Positions 25,338 to 37,137 of a stretch of DNA of 64,000 bases are shown piece by piece; the stretch's first letter is position 1, and every line of letters starts with the position of its first letter. Source of the DNA: Actinomadura syzygii (GTDB lineage Bacteria > Actinomycetota > Actinomycetes > Streptosporangiales > Streptosporangiaceae); NCBI RefSeq assembly GCF_008085905.1, contig NZ_VSFF01000001.1, positions 124,001 to 188,000 of the forward strand, read 5' to 3'. Under the pieces are notes generated by a model. It saw only the letters and a list, made by a program, of their open reading frames with translations, ran no database searches and had not been told where the DNA came from. A program made the position numbers and the translations under genes.

Positions 25338-27826
25338 TCCGTGCCTCCAGCGTTCTCGGTGGCGGTCGCGAGCGTCCCGGCCGCGACCTTCACGACGCTT
25401 CCGGCCGCCGCGCCGAGGTCCCGGTGGACGGCGAGGCCCGCCGAGTTCGCCGGCAGCCACACCACCCGGTCGGGCAGGTCGCCGGTGACGAGCAGCGGGA
25501 GCGTGACCGCGCCGCGCGGGCCGGTCACCGTCACCGCGTCGGTCGCGCCGAGCTCCGCGGCCGTCGCGGGCGACAGCCGGGCGAGCGCGCCCTTCGCGGT
25601 GCCCGCGAGGAACGGCTCGCCGTCCTGCATGCGGCCCTTGTCGAGCAGCAGCCGCCACGTGGACAGCAGGGCCTCGCCCCGCTCGACGCGCGGCGGGAGC
25701 TGTTGCGGGACGTCCGGCGCGGCCGGCCGCTCGCCCCGGTACCCGCCGAGCCGGGTCAGCTCGCCGCGGGCGGCGTCCGGGCCGGGCAGGCCGAGGTGGA
25801 CGTCCAGTTCGTCGGCGAGCGCGTCCAGCACCCGCAGGTCGGACATCTTCCCGGCGGACTTCAGCACGATGTCGAACTGGCGGCCGCGGCCCTCCCAGTC
25901 GACGAACGTCCCGGACTTCTCCGCGACCGCCGCGACCGGGAACACGACGTCGGCGCGGTCGGTGACCGCGCTCGGCCGCTGCTCCAGGCTCACCACGAAC
26001 GGGGTGGCGTCCAGGGCGCGGAGCATCGCGTCCGGGTCGGCGAGGTCGTAGGGGTCGACGCCGCCGACGAGCAGCGCGCCGCGCCGTCCGGCCGCGGCCG
26101 CGGCGATGATGCCGTCCGCGTCCTCGCCCGGGGCGGCGGGCAGTTCGGCGACGCCCCAGGCGCGGGCCACCTCGGCCCGTGCCTCCGGGTCGGTCACCGG
26201 ACGGCCGATCGGCAGCAGGCCGGGCAGCGCCCCGGCCTCCACCGCGCCGCGTTCCCCGGCCCGGCGCGGCACCCACGCGAGCTTCGCGCCGGTCACCCGG
26301 GCCAGCCGGAGCGCCGAGGTCAGCGCGCCGGGGCTGGTCGCGAGCCGCTCCCCGACGAGGATCACCGCGCCTGGGGCCTCCAGCAGGGTGCGCACGTCGG
26401 AGTGCTCCGCGTCCCCGATGATCGAGGCGAGGGTGTCGGCCTCCGCGCCGGGCGCGGTCGGCAGCAGCGTGCCGCCGACCTTCGCCAGTCCGCGCGTCGC
26501 GAACGGCGCCGCCGCGAGGACCTTCAGCCGGTTCTTGCGGAACGCCTTGCGGAGCCGCAGGAAGACGATCGGCGACTCCTCCTCCGGCTCGAACCCGGCG
26601 AGGAGGACGGCGGGCGCCTTCTCCAGGTCGCTGTAGGAGACCTCGATGGAGCGTCCGGCGACGGACGCGGCGAGGAACCGCGTCTCCTCGTCCGACAGCG
26701 GGCGGGCCCGGAAGTCGATGTCGTTCGTGCCGAGCGCGATCCGCGCGAACTTGGCGTAGGCGTAGGCGTCCTCAAGCGTGATGCGCCCGCCGGTCAGCAC
26801 GCCCGCCGACCCGCGCGCCCGCGCGAGGCCCTCGGCCGCGATGGTCAGCGCCTCCGGCCAGGACGCGGGCTCCAGCACGCCGTCCTCGTTCCGGACGAGC
26901 GGGTGCGTCAACCGGTCCGGCTGGGAAGCGTAGGTGAACGCCCAGCGGCCCTTGTCGCAGTTCCACTCCTCGTTGACCTGCGGGTCGTCGCCGGCCAGCC
27001 GCCGCGTCACCTTGCCGCGCCGGTGGTCGGTCCGGATCGCGCAGCCGGACGCGCAGTGCTCGCACACGCTCGGCGACGACACGAGGTCGAACGGCCGCGA
27101 CCGGAACCGGTAGGCCGCGCCGGTCAGCGCGCCCACCGGGCAGATCTGCACGGTGTTGCCGGAGAAGTAGGACTGGAACGGCTGCCCGTCCGCCGCGCCG
27201 ACCTGCTCCTTCGCGCCGCGCTCGAACAGGTCGATGAAGGCGTCGCCCGCGATCTGGTCGGAGAACCGGGTGCAGCGGGCGCACTGGATGCAGCGCTCGC
27301 GGTCGAGCAGCACCTGGCTGGACAGCGGGATCGGCTTCGGGAACGTCCGCTTCGCCTCCACGAACCGCGTCTCGCCGCGGCCGTTGGACATCGCCTGGTT
27401 CTGCAGCGGGCACTCGCCGCCCTTGTCGCAGATCGGGCAGTCCAGCGGGTGGTTGATGAGCAGGAACTCCATGATGCCGTGCTGGGCCTTGTCGGCCACC
27501 GGCGAGGTGAGCTGGGTCTTGACGACCATGCCCGGCATCACGGTGGTGGTGCAGGACGCCTGCGGCTTCGGCATCCCGCGGCCGTTCCCGGCGTCCGGGA
27601 TCTCGACCAGGCACTGGCGGCAGGCGCCGATCGGGTCGAGCAGCGGATGGTCGCAGAACCGGGGGATCTGGATGCCGAGCAGCTCGGCGGCCCGGATGAT
27701 CAGCGTGCCCTTAGGCACCTCGATCTCGAAGCCGTCGATGGTGCAGGACACCATCTCCACCGGATCACCCCCGCGTGCGCGGGGAGCACTCTGAGTCGCC
27801 GAGCCGCCACTCACAGTAGCACTCAT
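25334..27826 (-). CDS. nuoG: NADH-quinone oxidoreductase subunit G
   Basis: 830 residues. N-terminal 2Fe-2S domain ([20 protein letters not shown]), His-Cys 4Fe-4S segment ([17 protein letters not shown]), then 4Fe-4S domain ([16 protein letters not shown]), and the N7-type CEHCASGC...CDKGRW motif of the molybdopterin-like domain. The rest is the degenerate oxidoreductase domain. All visible cluster ligands are intact. Overlaps nuoF by ATGA. Confidence 0.95.
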   Translation of the reverse strand: MSATVSGGSATQSAPRARGGDPVEMVSCTIDGFEIEVPKGTLIIRAAELLGIQIPRFCDHPLLDPIGACRQCLVEIPDAGNGRGMPKPQASCTTTVMPGMVVKTQLTSPVADKAQHGIMEFLLINHPLDCPICDKGGECPLQNQAMSNGRGETRFVEAKRTFPKPIPLSSQVLLDRERCIQCARCTRFSDQIAGDAFIDLFERGAKEQVGAADGQPFQSYFSGNTVQICPVGALTGAAYRFRSRPFDLVSSPSVCEHCASGCAIRTDHRRGKVTRRLAGDDPQVNEEWNCDKGRWAFTYASQPDRLTHPLVRNEDGVLEPASWPEALTIAAEGLARARGSAGVLTGGRITLEDAYAYAKFARIALGTNDIDFRARPLSDEETRFLAASVAGRSIEVSYSDLEKAPAVLLAGFEPEEESPIVFLRLRKAFRKNRLKVLAAAPFATRGLAKVGGTLLPTAPGAEADTLASIIGDAEHSDVRTLLEAPGAVILVGERLATSPGALTSALRLARVTGAKLAWVPRRAGERGAVEAGALPGLLPIGRPVTDPEARAEVARAWGVAELPAAPGEDADGIIAAAAAGRRGALLVGGVDPYDLADPDAMLRALDATPFVVSLEQRPSAVTDRADVVFPVAAVAEKSGTFVDWEGRGRQFDIVLKSAGKMSDLRVLDALADELDVHLGLPGPDAARGELTRLGGYRGERPAAPDVPQQLPPRVERGEALLSTWRLLLDKGRMQDGEPFLAGTAKGALARLSPATAAELGATDAVTVTGPRGAVTLPLLVTGDLPDRVVWLPANSAGLAVHRDLGAAAGSVVKVAAGTLATATENAGGTE

Positions 27827-29127
27827 CGGGCACCTCCGTTAGCCCAGAGGGTGGACTTCGCCGGGTCGAACGGGCAGCCGCCGTGCTCGAAGTGCTGGAG
27901 GTACTCGTCCCGGAACAGCTTGATGGACGACACGACCGGGCTGGTCGCGCCGTCGCCGAGGGCGCAGAACGCGCGGCCGAGGATGTTCTCGGAGATGTCG
28001 AGCAGGGTCTCCAGGTCCTCCTCGGTGCCCTGCCCGGCCTCCAGCCGCTTCAGCATGAGCTTGTACCAGTAGGTGCCCTCGCGGCACGGCGTGCACTTGC
28101 CGCACGACTCGTGCGCGTAGAACTCCGACCAGCGCAGCACGGCCCGGACGACGCACGTCGTCTCGTCGAAGATCTGCAGCGCGCGGGTGCCGAGCATGGA
28201 CCCGGCCGCGCCGACCGACTCGAAGTCGAGCGCGACGTCGAGGTGCTCGTCGGTGAAGATCGGGGTGGACGACCCGCCGGGCGTCCAGAACTTCAGCCGG
28301 TGCCCCTCGCGGATCCCGCCCGCCATGTCGAGCAGCTCGCGCAGCGTGATGCCGAGCGGCGCCTCGTACTGGCCGGGCCGCGTCACGTGCCCGGACAGCG
28401 AGAAGATCCCGAAGCCCTGCGACTTCTCGGTGCCCATCGAGGCGAACCAGTCGGGGCCGTTCGCGACGATCGAGGGAACCGAGGCGATCGACTCGACGTT
28501 GTTGATGACAGTGGGCCCGCCGTACAGGCCCGCGACGGCCGGGAAGGGGGGCTTGAGCCGGGGTTGGCCGCGGAACCCTTCGAGCGAGTCGAGCAGCGCC
28601 GTCTCCTCGCCGCAGATGTAGGCGCCGGCGCCGCTGTGCACGACCACGTCCAGGTCGTAGCCGGAGCCGAGGATGTCCTTGCCGAGGTAGCCGGCCTCGT
28701 ACGCCTCCGCGACGGCCTGGTGCAGCCGGCGGATCACGTGCAGCACCTCGCCGCGCACGTAGATGAACGCGAGGTTCGACTTGATCGCGTACGAGCTGAT
28801 GATGACGCCCTCGACCAGCACGTGCGGGTTCGCCATCATGAGCGGGATGTCCTTGCACGTGCCCGGCTCGGACTCGTCCGCGTTGACGACGAGGTAGCGC
28901 GGGTTCGGGCTGCTCGGCGGGAGGAAGCCCCACTTCATGCCGGTGGGGAAGCCCGCGCCGCCGCGGCCGCGGAGCCCGGAGTCCTTGACCGCCTGGACGA
29001 TCTCGTCCGGCGCCGTCCCGAGCGCCTTGCGCAGCGCCGCGTACCCGCCGCCGCGCTCGTAGCCCGCGCGGGTGAACGAGTCGGCCTGGTCCCAGTTGCC
29101 GGTGAGGACCGGGGTGAGCGTGGTCAC
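27823..29127 (-). CDS. nuoF: NADH-quinone oxidoreductase subunit F
   Basis: 434 residues. Binds NADH and FMN and starts electron flow: [16 protein letters not shown] for NADH/FMN, and [15 protein letters not shown] with a later Cys for cluster N3. GTG at 29127 overlaps the nuoE stop (GTGA). Confidence 0.96.
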   Translation of the reverse strand: MTTLTPVLTGNWDQADSFTRAGYERGGGYAALRKALGTAPDEIVQAVKDSGLRGRGGAGFPTGMKWGFLPPSSPNPRYLVVNADESEPGTCKDIPLMMANPHVLVEGVIISSYAIKSNLAFIYVRGEVLHVIRRLHQAVAEAYEAGYLGKDILGSGYDLDVVVHSGAGAYICGEETALLDSLEGFRGQPRLKPPFPAVAGLYGGPTVINNVESIASVPSIVANGPDWFASMGTEKSQGFGIFSLSGHVTRPGQYEAPLGITLRELLDMAGGIREGHRLKFWTPGGSSTPIFTDEHLDVALDFESVGAAGSMLGTRALQIFDETTCVVRAVLRWSEFYAHESCGKCTPCREGTYWYKLMLKRLEAGQGTEEDLETLLDISENILGRAFCALGDGATSPVVSSIKLFRDEYLQHFEHGGCPFDPAKSTLWANGGAR

Positions 29128-29899
29128 TTGTTCCGTCCCTCCTGGCTGCCGGGCTTGGCTTCGCCCGGGATGGGCTTGCCCGGCTCGTGCGGCGGCTCGG
29201 CGATGTGCTCCGGCTTGACCGGCTCGTCGGGACGCTCGCGGTCGACGTCGGTGCGGGGCGCCGTCCAGCCGCGCTCCTGCGCGAGCTTGAGGCCGCGCAG
29301 CGACTCCGGCCCGGCCTGGACGCCCTCGTTCGCGCGCCCGTCCGGGAATCCGGCGAGCACCCGCGACGCCTCCTTCCACGTGGCCAGGTTCTCGGGGCCG
29401 CGCGTCGGCAGCACCTTCCGGCCCGCGCGCAGGTCGTCGACGAGCTGCTTGGCCTTCTCGGGAGTCATGTTGTCGAAGAACTCCCAGTTGACCATCATCA
29501 CCGGGGCGAAGTCGCAGGCCGCGTTGCACTCGATCCGCTCAAGGCTGACCTTGCCGTCGGCGGTGGCCTCGTCGTGACCGACGCCCGCGTGCTCGGACAG
29601 CTCGTTCCAGATCTGGTCGCCGCCCATGATCGCGCACAGCGTGTTGATGCAGACGCCGACGTGGTACTCGCCGACCGGCGCGTGCTTGTACTGCGTGTAG
29701 AACGTCGCGACGCCCGTCACCTGCGCCGGCGTGATGCCGAGCTGCTCGGCGCAGAACTCGATGCCGTCCTGCGAGACGTGCCCCTCGGCGGACTGGACGA
29801 GGTGCAGCAGCGGGAGCAGCGCCGACCGCGGCCGCGGATAGCGGCCGATGATCTCCTTGGCGTCCCGCTCCAGGCGCTCGCGCACCTCCGGTTCGAAAC

Positions 29900-29903
<4 letters not shown>
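29124..29903 (-). CDS. nuoE: NADH-quinone oxidoreductase subunit E
   Basis: 259 residues from an unusual TTG start whose last two bases overlap the nuoD stop (TTGA); GGGGAG lies 7 nt upstream. The thioredoxin-like 2Fe-2S domain has ligands in [13 protein letters not shown] and [12 protein letters not shown]. The last roughly 100 residues form a charged, Pro-rich tail longer than in E. coli (166 residues in total). Confidence 0.95.
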
Positions 29904-31242
<1,339 letters not shown>

Positions 31243-31246
<4 letters not shown>

Positions 31247-31989
31247 GTGTACGACCTCCGCTCGTCGGGCGGCGGGATCTCCGCTCCGCGGTACTCGACG
31301 GGGATGCCGCCGAGAGGGTAGTCCTTGCGCTGCGGATGGCCGACCCAGTCGTCCGGCATCTCGATGCGCGTGAGCGCGGGATGCCCGTCGTAGACGATCC
31401 CGAAGAAGTCGTAGGTCTCCCGCTCGTGCCAGTCGCTCGTCGGGTAGACGGGCACCAGCGACGGCATGTGCGGGTCGGCGTCCGGGCAGGTCGCCTCAAG
31501 GCGGACCCGGCGGTTGTGCGTGATCGACAGCAGGTGGACGACGGAGTGCAGCTCGGCGCCCTCGTCCTGCGGGTAGTGCACGCCGGACACGCCGGAGCAC
31601 AGCTCGAAGCGCAGGGACGGCTCGTCCCGCATCGTCTTCGCGACCTCGCGCAGGTGCTCGCGCTTGACGAAGAACGTCAGCTCGCCGCGGTCGACGACGA
31701 CGCGGTCTATCGCGTCCCCGAAGTCGGGGTAGGCGCGTTCGAGTTCGTCCGCGACCGCGTCGAACTCGCCGGGCTCGGCCGCGCCGCCGGGGCCGCCGTA
31801 CGGGCGGGCCGCCGACACCTTCGGGCTCTGCCGGACGACGAGCCCGCCGTAGCCGGACGTGTCGCCGGTCGTCCGCGCGCCGAACATGCCCTTGCGGACG
31901 ACCGGCTGCTCGCGCCGCTCCTCCTCGGTGTGCGCGGGCAGCTTGTCGGCGCCCTGCTCGGCCTGCTGCTCAGGGTGCTGCGAACTCAA
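31243..31989 (-). CDS. nuoC: NADH-quinone oxidoreductase subunit C
   Basis: 248 residues; 30-kDa subunit. The domain begins near residue 75 and has the signature [25 protein letters not shown] and [18 protein letters not shown]. The first 75 residues form a hydrophilic extension usual in actinobacteria. The start is TTG at 31989, 1 nt after the nuoB stop; no better codon lies nearby. Confidence 0.95.
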
Positions 31990-31990
31990 C

Positions 31991-32536
31991 TCACGCCCCC
32001 TGTCCGAGCAGCGGAAGCTGGCGGCGCTTGGCCACTTCCAGCTCCTCGATCTGCTTCGCGCGCTGCGGGCCCAGCTTGGTGTTCTGGATCTTGTCGTGCA
32101 GCTTCAGGATCGCGTCCAGCAGCATCTCGGGCCGCGGCGGGCAGCCGGGGAGGTAGATGTCCACCGGGACGATGTGGTCGACGCCCTGCACGATCGCGTA
32201 GTTGTTGAACATCCCGCCGGACGACGCGCACACGCCCATCGCGATGACCCACTTCGGCTCGGTCATCTGGTCGTAGATCTGCCGCAGCACCGGCGCCATC
32301 TTCTGGCTCACCCGGCCCGCGACGATCATCAGGTCGGCCTGCCGCGGCGTCGCCGAGGCGCGCTCCATCCCCCACCGGGAGAAGTCGTGCCGGGGGTCGC
32401 CCGTCGCCATCATCTCGATCGCGCAGCACGCCAGGCCGAACGTCGCCGGCCACACCGAGCTCTTGCGCGCCCATCCCGCGACCTGCTCGACCGTGGTCAG
32501 CAGGAACCCGCTGGGAAGTTTCTCCTCTAGACCCAT
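31991..32536 (-). CDS. nuoB: NADH-quinone oxidoreductase subunit B
   Basis: 181 residues. Holds cluster N2: [19 protein letters not shown] and [11 protein letters not shown] give the four Cys ligands. Start ATG at 32536 ([11 protein letters not shown]), one base after nuoA; the longer open frame overlaps nuoA and is not used. Confidence 0.97.
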   Translation of the reverse strand: MGLEEKLPSGFLLTTVEQVAGWARKSSVWPATFGLACCAIEMMATGDPRHDFSRWGMERASATPRQADLMIVAGRVSQKMAPVLRQIYDQMTEPKWVIAMGVCASSGGMFNNYAIVQGVDHIVPVDIYLPGCPPRPEMLLDAILKLHDKIQNTKLGPQRAKQIEELEVAKRRQLPLLGQGA

Positions 32537-32537
32537 C

Positions 32538-32897
32538 TCAGTCCCACTCCAGACCGCCGCGCCGCCAGATGTAGGCGTACGCGACGAGCACGGTGACGAT
32601 GAAAAGAACCATCTCGACAAGGCCGAAGAGCCCCATCCGGTCGAACGCGACCGCCCAGGGGTAAAGGAAGATGATCTCAATGTCGAAGACGATGAAGAGC
32701 ATCGCCGTCAGGTAGTACTTGATCGGGAAGCGGCCGCCGCCCACCGGCTGCGGGGTCGGCTCGATGCCGCACTCGTAGGCGTCCAACCGCGCGCGGTTCC
32801 ACCGCTTCGGCCCGGTGAGCGACGCCATCGCCACCGAGAATCCGGCGAAGCCGAAGGCGAGCACCCCGAGCGCGATGACCGGAATATAGAGATCCAT
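32538..32897 (-). CDS. nuoA: NADH-quinone oxidoreductase subunit A
   Basis: 119 residues, three helices; the loop [41 protein letters not shown] (in part) is the NuoA hallmark. First gene of the 14-gene nuo operon; about 200 nt separate it from menJ upstream. A TAGGGT box at 33008-33013 could be its own -10, giving a leader of about 100 nt. Confidence 0.96.
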   Translation of the reverse strand: MDLYIPVIALGVLAFGFAGFSVAMASLTGPKRWNRARLDAYECGIEPTPQPVGGGRFPIKYYLTAMLFIVFDIEIIFLYPWAVAFDRMGLFGLVEMVLFIVTVLVAYAYIWRRGGLEWD

Positions 32898-32948
32898 CTC
32901 TCTACAGCCTCTCCTCGCGACGTACGGCGTTGTCCGGGACGTTCTCGT

Positions 32949-32968
32949 GCGGGGGGGCGGCCCCCCGC
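32949..32968. promoter_or_regulatory. GC hairpin in the menJ-nuoA gap
   Basis: An exact 8-bp stem GCGGGGGG/CCCCCCGC with a 4-nt loop, 135 nt after the menJ stop and 52 nt before nuoA. It could reduce read-through from menJ or fold in the nuo leader RNA. No U-run follows. Confidence 0.45.
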
Positions 32969-33103
32969 GCCCCCCGGAAGGACTCGGGTCCTCCGCGAGC
33001 CGCCGCCACCCTAGCCAAGGTGATCAAAATGCGCTCCCCTCAGGGGGTCGGGTAATGCACTGTAGTCCGCTCACCTGCGGAATCACGCTCGCCATGCGCT
33101 CGT

Positions 33104-34360
33104 TCATGCCGCCGGAGCCACCTTCTGCATCGCGTTGATGACCCGGTCCATCGCGTCGCCGCCCTTGGGGTCGGTGAGGTTCGCGAGCAGCTTGAGCGTG
33201 AATCGCATCAGCGTGGGGTGGGGCAGCCCGTGCGCGGTGAGGAACTTCATGACGCGCGGGTCGCCGATCGCCTGGACGAACACCCGGGCCAGCGTGAAGT
33301 AGCCGCCGTGCTCGTCCTTCAGGATGCGCGGGTACTCGTAGAGCGTCCGCTCCCGCTGGGCGGGGGTGCGGCGGCCGAGGGCCTGCACCATGATGTCGGC
33401 GGCGAGCCGCCCGGACTCCAGCGCGTAGTCGATGCCCTCCCCGTTGAACGGGTTGATCATGCCGCCCGCGTCGCCGACGAGCAGCATGCCGCGGGTGTAG
33501 TGCGGCTGCCGGTTGAAGCCCATCGGCAGCGCCGCGCCGCGGATCTTGGAGGTGGCGTGGTCCTCGTCGAAGCGCCAGTCGGCGGGCATCTGCGCGCACC
33601 AGCGCTTGAGCATGCCCCGGTAGTCGACGTTCTGGAACGCCTTGCTCGTGTTGAGCAGGCCGAGGCCGACGTTGGACGTCCCGTCGCCGACGCCGAACAC
33701 CCAGCCGTAGCCGGGCAGGAGGCGCTGGCCGTCCCAGAGTTCGAGCCACGCCTCCATGAAGTCGTCGTCGTGCCGCGGGGACTCGAAGTAGCGGCGGACG
33801 GCGACGCCCATCGGACGGTCCTCGCGCCGCCGCAGCCCCATGGCGAGCGACAGCCGGGACGAGTTGCCGTCGGCCGCCACGACCAGCGGCGCGCGGAACT
33901 CCAGTTCCTCGCCCTCGTGCTCGGCGGTGACGCCGACGATACGGTCGGTGCGCTCGTCCAGGATGGGGCCGGTGACCGTGCAGCCCTGGAGCAGCCGCGC
34001 GCCCGCCTTGGCCGCGTGCTCGGCGAGGAGCTGGTCGAAGTCGGTGCGCTTGCGGACGAGCCCGAAGTCGGGGAACGAGGCGAGCTCCGGCCACGGCAGC
34101 TCGACCTTGACGCCGCCGCCGTAGATGCGGAGGCCGCGGTTGCGCCCCCAGCCGGGGTCGTTGACGTCGACGCCCATGCCGATGAGGGCCCGGACGGCCC
34201 GCGGGGTGAGGCCGTCGCCGCAGATCTTGTCGCGCGGGAACGTGGCCTTCTCCAGCAGGAACACGTCAAGGCCGGCCTGCGCCAGCCAGTAGGCGGTCGA
34301 CGATCCGGCGGGGCCTGCCCCGACGACGATCACGTCCGCGTGTCGGGTGGAGTCGGTCAC
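33104..34360 (-). CDS. menJ: Geranylgeranyl-reductase family FAD-dependent enzyme (MenJ-like)
   Basis: 418 residues. FAD-binding VIVVGAGPAGSSTAYWLA at the N-terminus, then FPRDKICGDGLTPRAV and the second FAD motif LLVGDAGGMINPFNGEGIDYALESGRLAA. This family reduces isoprenoid chains; next to nuo and menG the likely job is partial saturation of the menaquinone tail, as MenJ does in mycobacteria. That function is inference from context. GTG start with GAGGA 5 nt upstream. A perfect Rex-type palindrome lies 25 nt before the start. Confidence 0.85.
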   Translation of the reverse strand: MTDSTRHADVIVVGAGPAGSSTAYWLAQAGLDVFLLEKATFPRDKICGDGLTPRAVRALIGMGVDVNDPGWGRNRGLRIYGGGVKVELPWPELASFPDFGLVRKRTDFDQLLAEHAAKAGARLLQGCTVTGPILDERTDRIVGVTAEHEGEELEFRAPLVVAADGNSSRLSLAMGLRRREDRPMGVAVRRYFESPRHDDDFMEAWLELWDGQRLLPGYGWVFGVGDGTSNVGLGLLNTSKAFQNVDYRGMLKRWCAQMPADWRFDEDHATSKIRGAALPMGFNRQPHYTRGMLLVGDAGGMINPFNGEGIDYALESGRLAADIMVQALGRRTPAQRERTLYEYPRILKDEHGGYFTLARVFVQAIGDPRVMKFLTAHGLPHPTLMRFTLKLLANLTDPKGGDAMDRVINAMQKVAPAA

Positions 34361-34384
34361 GGTGGTCCTCTTTGCGCTCGTTCG

Positions 34385-34404
34385 CTTGTGAAGTACTTCA
34401 CAAG
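34385..34404. promoter_or_regulatory. Rex operator (ROP) upstream of menJ-nuo
   Basis: CTTGTGAAGTACTTCACAAG, a perfect 20-bp palindrome. It fits the Rex consensus TTGTGAAnnnnTTCACAA at every fixed position. It lies 25 nt before the menJ start and downstream of a possible -10 (TAGACT, about 34415-34420), where a bound repressor would block transcription. Rex itself is encoded at 55884-56627. Confidence 0.85.
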
Positions 34405-34495
34405 GATCCGGTGGGGAGTCTATTCCTTTATCACGACTGGTGCGTACTTCTGGGCGGGTCCACGAATGGATCGGTCCTGGAAACCGCCCCCTCGG

Positions 34496-35197
34496 CTAGC
34501 TCGGGTTGACCGCGTGGTGCAGCGCGGCCACCCCGAAGGTGAGGTCGCGCCATCGGACCCGCTCCCACCCCGCGTCCTGGACGAGCCGCGCCAGCGCCGC
34601 CTGGTCGGGCCACGCCAGCGTCGAGTCGGCGAGGTAGTGGTAGGAGTCGGGGTTGGAACTGACCCGCGCCAGCAGCGGCAGCCCGTACCGCAGGTGCGCC
34701 CTGTGCCCGAACGCGAGCAGCGGGTTCGGCGGGTGGCTCACCTCGCAGATCAGCAGGCGCCCGCCCGGCTTCGCGACGCGCCGCAGCTCGCGGAGCGCGC
34801 GGCCGGTGTCGGCGACGTTGCGCAGCCCGAACGAGATCGTCACCGCGTCGAACGAGCCGTCCGCGAACGGGAGGTGGAGCGCGTCGCCCGCGACGAAGCT
34901 CAACCGCTTCACGCCCGCCTGGCGGCGCGTGCCGACGCGGAGCATGCCGAGCGAGAAGTCGCAGGCGACGGTCTCGGCCCCGGCGTCCGCGAACGGGACC
35001 GAGGACGTGCCCGTCCCGGCCGCGAGGTCGAGGACGCGCTCGCCCGGCCGCGCCGCCAGCGACCGCACGACCTCGCGCCGCCAGCGCCGGTCGCGGCCGC
35101 CGGTCATCAGCGTGTTGAGCAGGTCGTAGCGCTCGGCGGTGCCGTCGAACATCGCCGCGACGTCGGCGGGCTTCTTCTCCAGGGAGGCGCGGCTCAT
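34496..35197 (-). CDS. menG: Demethylmenaquinone methyltransferase
   Basis: 233 residues; last step of menaquinone synthesis, methylating the ring with S-adenosylmethionine. VLDLAAGTGTSSVPFADAGA is the SAM site; FDGTAERYDLLN and ISFGLRNVADTGRALRELRRVAKPGG are UbiE/MenG signatures. The start appears leaderless: TAGGCT ends 6 nt before the ATG. It precedes menJ by 135 nt but has its own promoter. Confidence 0.95.
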   Translation of the reverse strand: MSRASLEKKPADVAAMFDGTAERYDLLNTLMTGGRDRRWRREVVRSLAARPGERVLDLAAGTGTSSVPFADAGAETVACDFSLGMLRVGTRRQAGVKRLSFVAGDALHLPFADGSFDAVTISFGLRNVADTGRALRELRRVAKPGGRLLICEVSHPPNPLLAFGHRAHLRYGLPLLARVSSNPDSYHYLADSTLAWPDQAALARLVQDAGWERVRWRDLTFGVAALHHAVNPS

Positions 35198-35283
35198 GCC
35201 ACCAGCCTAGAAGCCCCGGACGACCGCTCGACGCACGGGCTCACCCGGGGTCACTCGCGGGTCAGCGAGGGCTCATCGGCGGG

Positions 35284-35547
35284 TCAGCGCCGGTCGGCGC
35301 CGGGACGGACGCCGTCCTCCTTGGCGACCGCCTTCTCGACCCGCTCCCGCCCGCCGCGGACGCCCCGGGCGACGACGGCCGACATCCGGTCGCGCTGCGC
35401 GGACAGCAGGACGTAGCTGACGACGCCGCTGATCAGCAGCGCAAGCAGCAGGAGCAGGAACCCGCGGGCCCCGAACAGCGCCAGCACGCCCGCGGTCGCG
35501 ATGAAGATCACGAGCCGCGCGGCGGTGTAGAGGAGTACGGAACGCAT
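35284..35547 (-). CDS. DUF4229 small membrane protein
   Basis: 87 residues: two membrane helices (LLYTAARLVIFIATAGVLALFG and GFLLLLLALLISGVVSYVLL) followed by LLSAQRDRMSAVVARG and a charged tail, matching DUF4229. Function unknown; usually found near men genes in actinomycetes. TAGGCT lies 9 nt before the ATG, so the leader is almost absent. An 11-bp copy of the stop-codon context recurs 22 nt downstream. Confidence 0.85.
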   Translation of the reverse strand: MRSVLLYTAARLVIFIATAGVLALFGARGFLLLLLALLISGVVSYVLLSAQRDRMSAVVARGVRGGRERVEKAVAKEDGVRPGADRR

Positions 35548-35559
35548 GACGCCTCGAGC

Positions 35560-36573
35560 CTATCCCCGGGTTTCCGCCGCCTCCGTCCGGGGTCCGCGCA
35601 GGACGTCCTGGAAGAGGTCCGGGTCGACGTTGCCGCCCGACAGGACCGAGACGTGCACGCGGCCGTCGGGGAGCTCGTCGCGGTGGTAGAGGTACGCGGC
35701 GGTCGCGACGGCGCCGCCCGGCTCGGCGATCAGCCGGGCCTCGCGGGCGAGGCGGCGCATCGCCCCGCGGATCTCGTGCTCGGCGACGGTGACGACGCCG
35801 TCCACGTGGGCGCGCATGTGCGCGAACGGCAGGTCGCCGACCTGCTGGACGCGGAGCGCGTCCGCGATGGTGCGGCCGGTGTCCTCGGCCGTCCACGCGA
35901 CCGGGCGTCCCGCCGCCATCGAGTCGCGGGCGTCGGCGGCGAACTCGGGCTCGACGCCGATCACGTGCGCCTGCGGGCGCAGCGCCTTCACCGCGGCGGC
36001 GATCCCGGCGATCAGCCCGCCGCCGCTGATCGGGACGAGCACCACGTCCACGTCCGGGCGGTCCTGGACGATCTCCAGCCCCGCCGTCCCCTGCCCGGCG
36101 ATGATCCGCGCGTCGTCGTAGGGCGGGATCATCGTGAAACCGTGCGCCTCGGCCAGCTTCGCGGCGGTCTCCGACCTCGCCCGCGACGTCGGCTCCACGT
36201 ACACGACCTCCGCGCCGAGCGCGATGCAGGCGTCCACCTTCACGCCGGGCGTGGTGTGCGGCATGACGAGCACGGCCCGGATCCCGATCGCGCGGGCCGC
36301 GTAGGCGACGGCCTGGGCGTGGTTGCCGCTGGAGTGGGTCACGACGCCGCGCTCGCGCTCGGCCGCGGGCAGCGACGAGATCGCCGAGTAGGCGCCGCGC
36401 AGTTTGAACGCGCCGATCGGCTGGAGCGACTCGGGCTTCACCAGCAGGACCGGCTCCCCGGCCGCGGCCGGGGCCGGGTCGCGGGGGAAGGGGACGAGGG
36501 GCGTCCGGACGGCGACGCCGGCGATCCGCTCGGCGGCCCGCTCGATCTCCGGGAGCGTGACAAGATCGGACAT
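35560..36573 (-). CDS. Pyridoxal-phosphate threonine/serine dehydratase
   Basis: 337 residues. The PLP lysine is in PIGAFKLRGA, the phosphate loop in PISGGGLIAG, and the substrate loop in THSSGNHAQAVA, as in catabolic threonine ammonia-lyases and serine racemases. There is no C-terminal ACT domain, so it is the short, unregulated type, making 2-oxobutanoate from threonine. ATG at 36573 with TAGTCT 7 nt upstream, so probably leaderless. Divergent from bldC. Confidence 0.9.
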   Translation of the reverse strand: MSDLVTLPEIERAAERIAGVAVRTPLVPFPRDPAPAAAGEPVLLVKPESLQPIGAFKLRGAYSAISSLPAAERERGVVTHSSGNHAQAVAYAARAIGIRAVLVMPHTTPGVKVDACIALGAEVVYVEPTSRARSETAAKLAEAHGFTMIPPYDDARIIAGQGTAGLEIVQDRPDVDVVLVPISGGGLIAGIAAAVKALRPQAHVIGVEPEFAADARDSMAAGRPVAWTAEDTGRTIADALRVQQVGDLPFAHMRAHVDGVVTVAEHEIRGAMRRLAREARLIAEPGGAVATAAYLYHRDELPDGRVHVSVLSGGNVDPDLFQDVLRGPRTEAAETRG

Positions 36574-36933
36574 GGCTCGGAGACTACTTCGCGCGGGCCG
36601 CTCCACGCCGTCCGGCAAACGCTCCACGCCGTCCGGGAACCGTCCCGCGCCCTCTGGGGAAGACGTTCCGGAAGGCGTCCCCGGAAAGCGGGCGGTGCGG
36701 CGGACGGGACGGCCGGCGGGGGCGCGCACGCCGGTTCTGAGCGTGACCTGGCAGGTCAAACGGGGTCAGCGGGGTCGCTGTGGCCGATGACGCGGGCACC
36801 GAGTGTCATCGGCGCTGCTCGGCGAACTACGGTCCGTGATCTTTTCCGAAAACAAGGGAGAAATCGGTCTTGACCCGCCACACTGTTAAACAGTCCACCC
36901 GCGCCGAGAGCGGGACAAAGGGGGAGAGAAAAC
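36574..36933. other. Divergent region between threonine dehydratase and bldC
   Basis: 360 nt. It contains a roughly 20-bp imperfect tandem repeat (GCTCCACGCCGTCCGG twice, 36600-36640), a stretch of Gly/Pro-type codons with no gene support, and on the bldC side an AT-richer block with TTGACC at 36870-36875 and a 13-bp palindrome. No gene seen. Confidence 0.5.
36882..36894. promoter_or_regulatory. Palindrome upstream of bldC
   Basis: ACTGTTAAACAGT, a perfect 13-bp inverted repeat around one A, 39 nt before the bldC start and just after a TTGACC box. Likely a regulator site or part of the promoter; the binder is unknown. Confidence 0.45.
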
Positions 36934-37137
36934 GTGGAGAGCACGAGCGAGCGCCTGCTGACCCCAGGAGAGGTCGCCGCCCTCTTCCGGGTCGACCCGA
37001 AGACGGTCACCCGGTGGGCCGCCGCGGGCCGGATCAGCAGCATCCGCACTCCTGGGGGGCACCGCCGCTTCCGGGAGTCCGAGGTGCACGCGCTGCTGCG
37101 CGGCGAGGAGCCCGTCGCCGAGCATTCGGCCCGCTGA
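36934..37137 (+). CDS. bldC: Developmental regulator BldC (MerR-like DNA-binding protein)
   Basis: 67 residues, against 68 in Streptomyces. LLTPGEVAALFRVDPKTVTRWAAAGRISSIRTPGGHRRF (in parts) is nearly the Streptomyces BldC helix-turn-helix. BldC represses entry into sporulation by binding direct repeats cooperatively. GTG start with GGGGGAGAG upstream. A single-gene unit. Confidence 0.95.
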   Translation: MESTSERLLTPGEVAALFRVDPKTVTRWAAAGRISSIRTPGGHRRFRESEVHALLRGEEPVAEHSAR

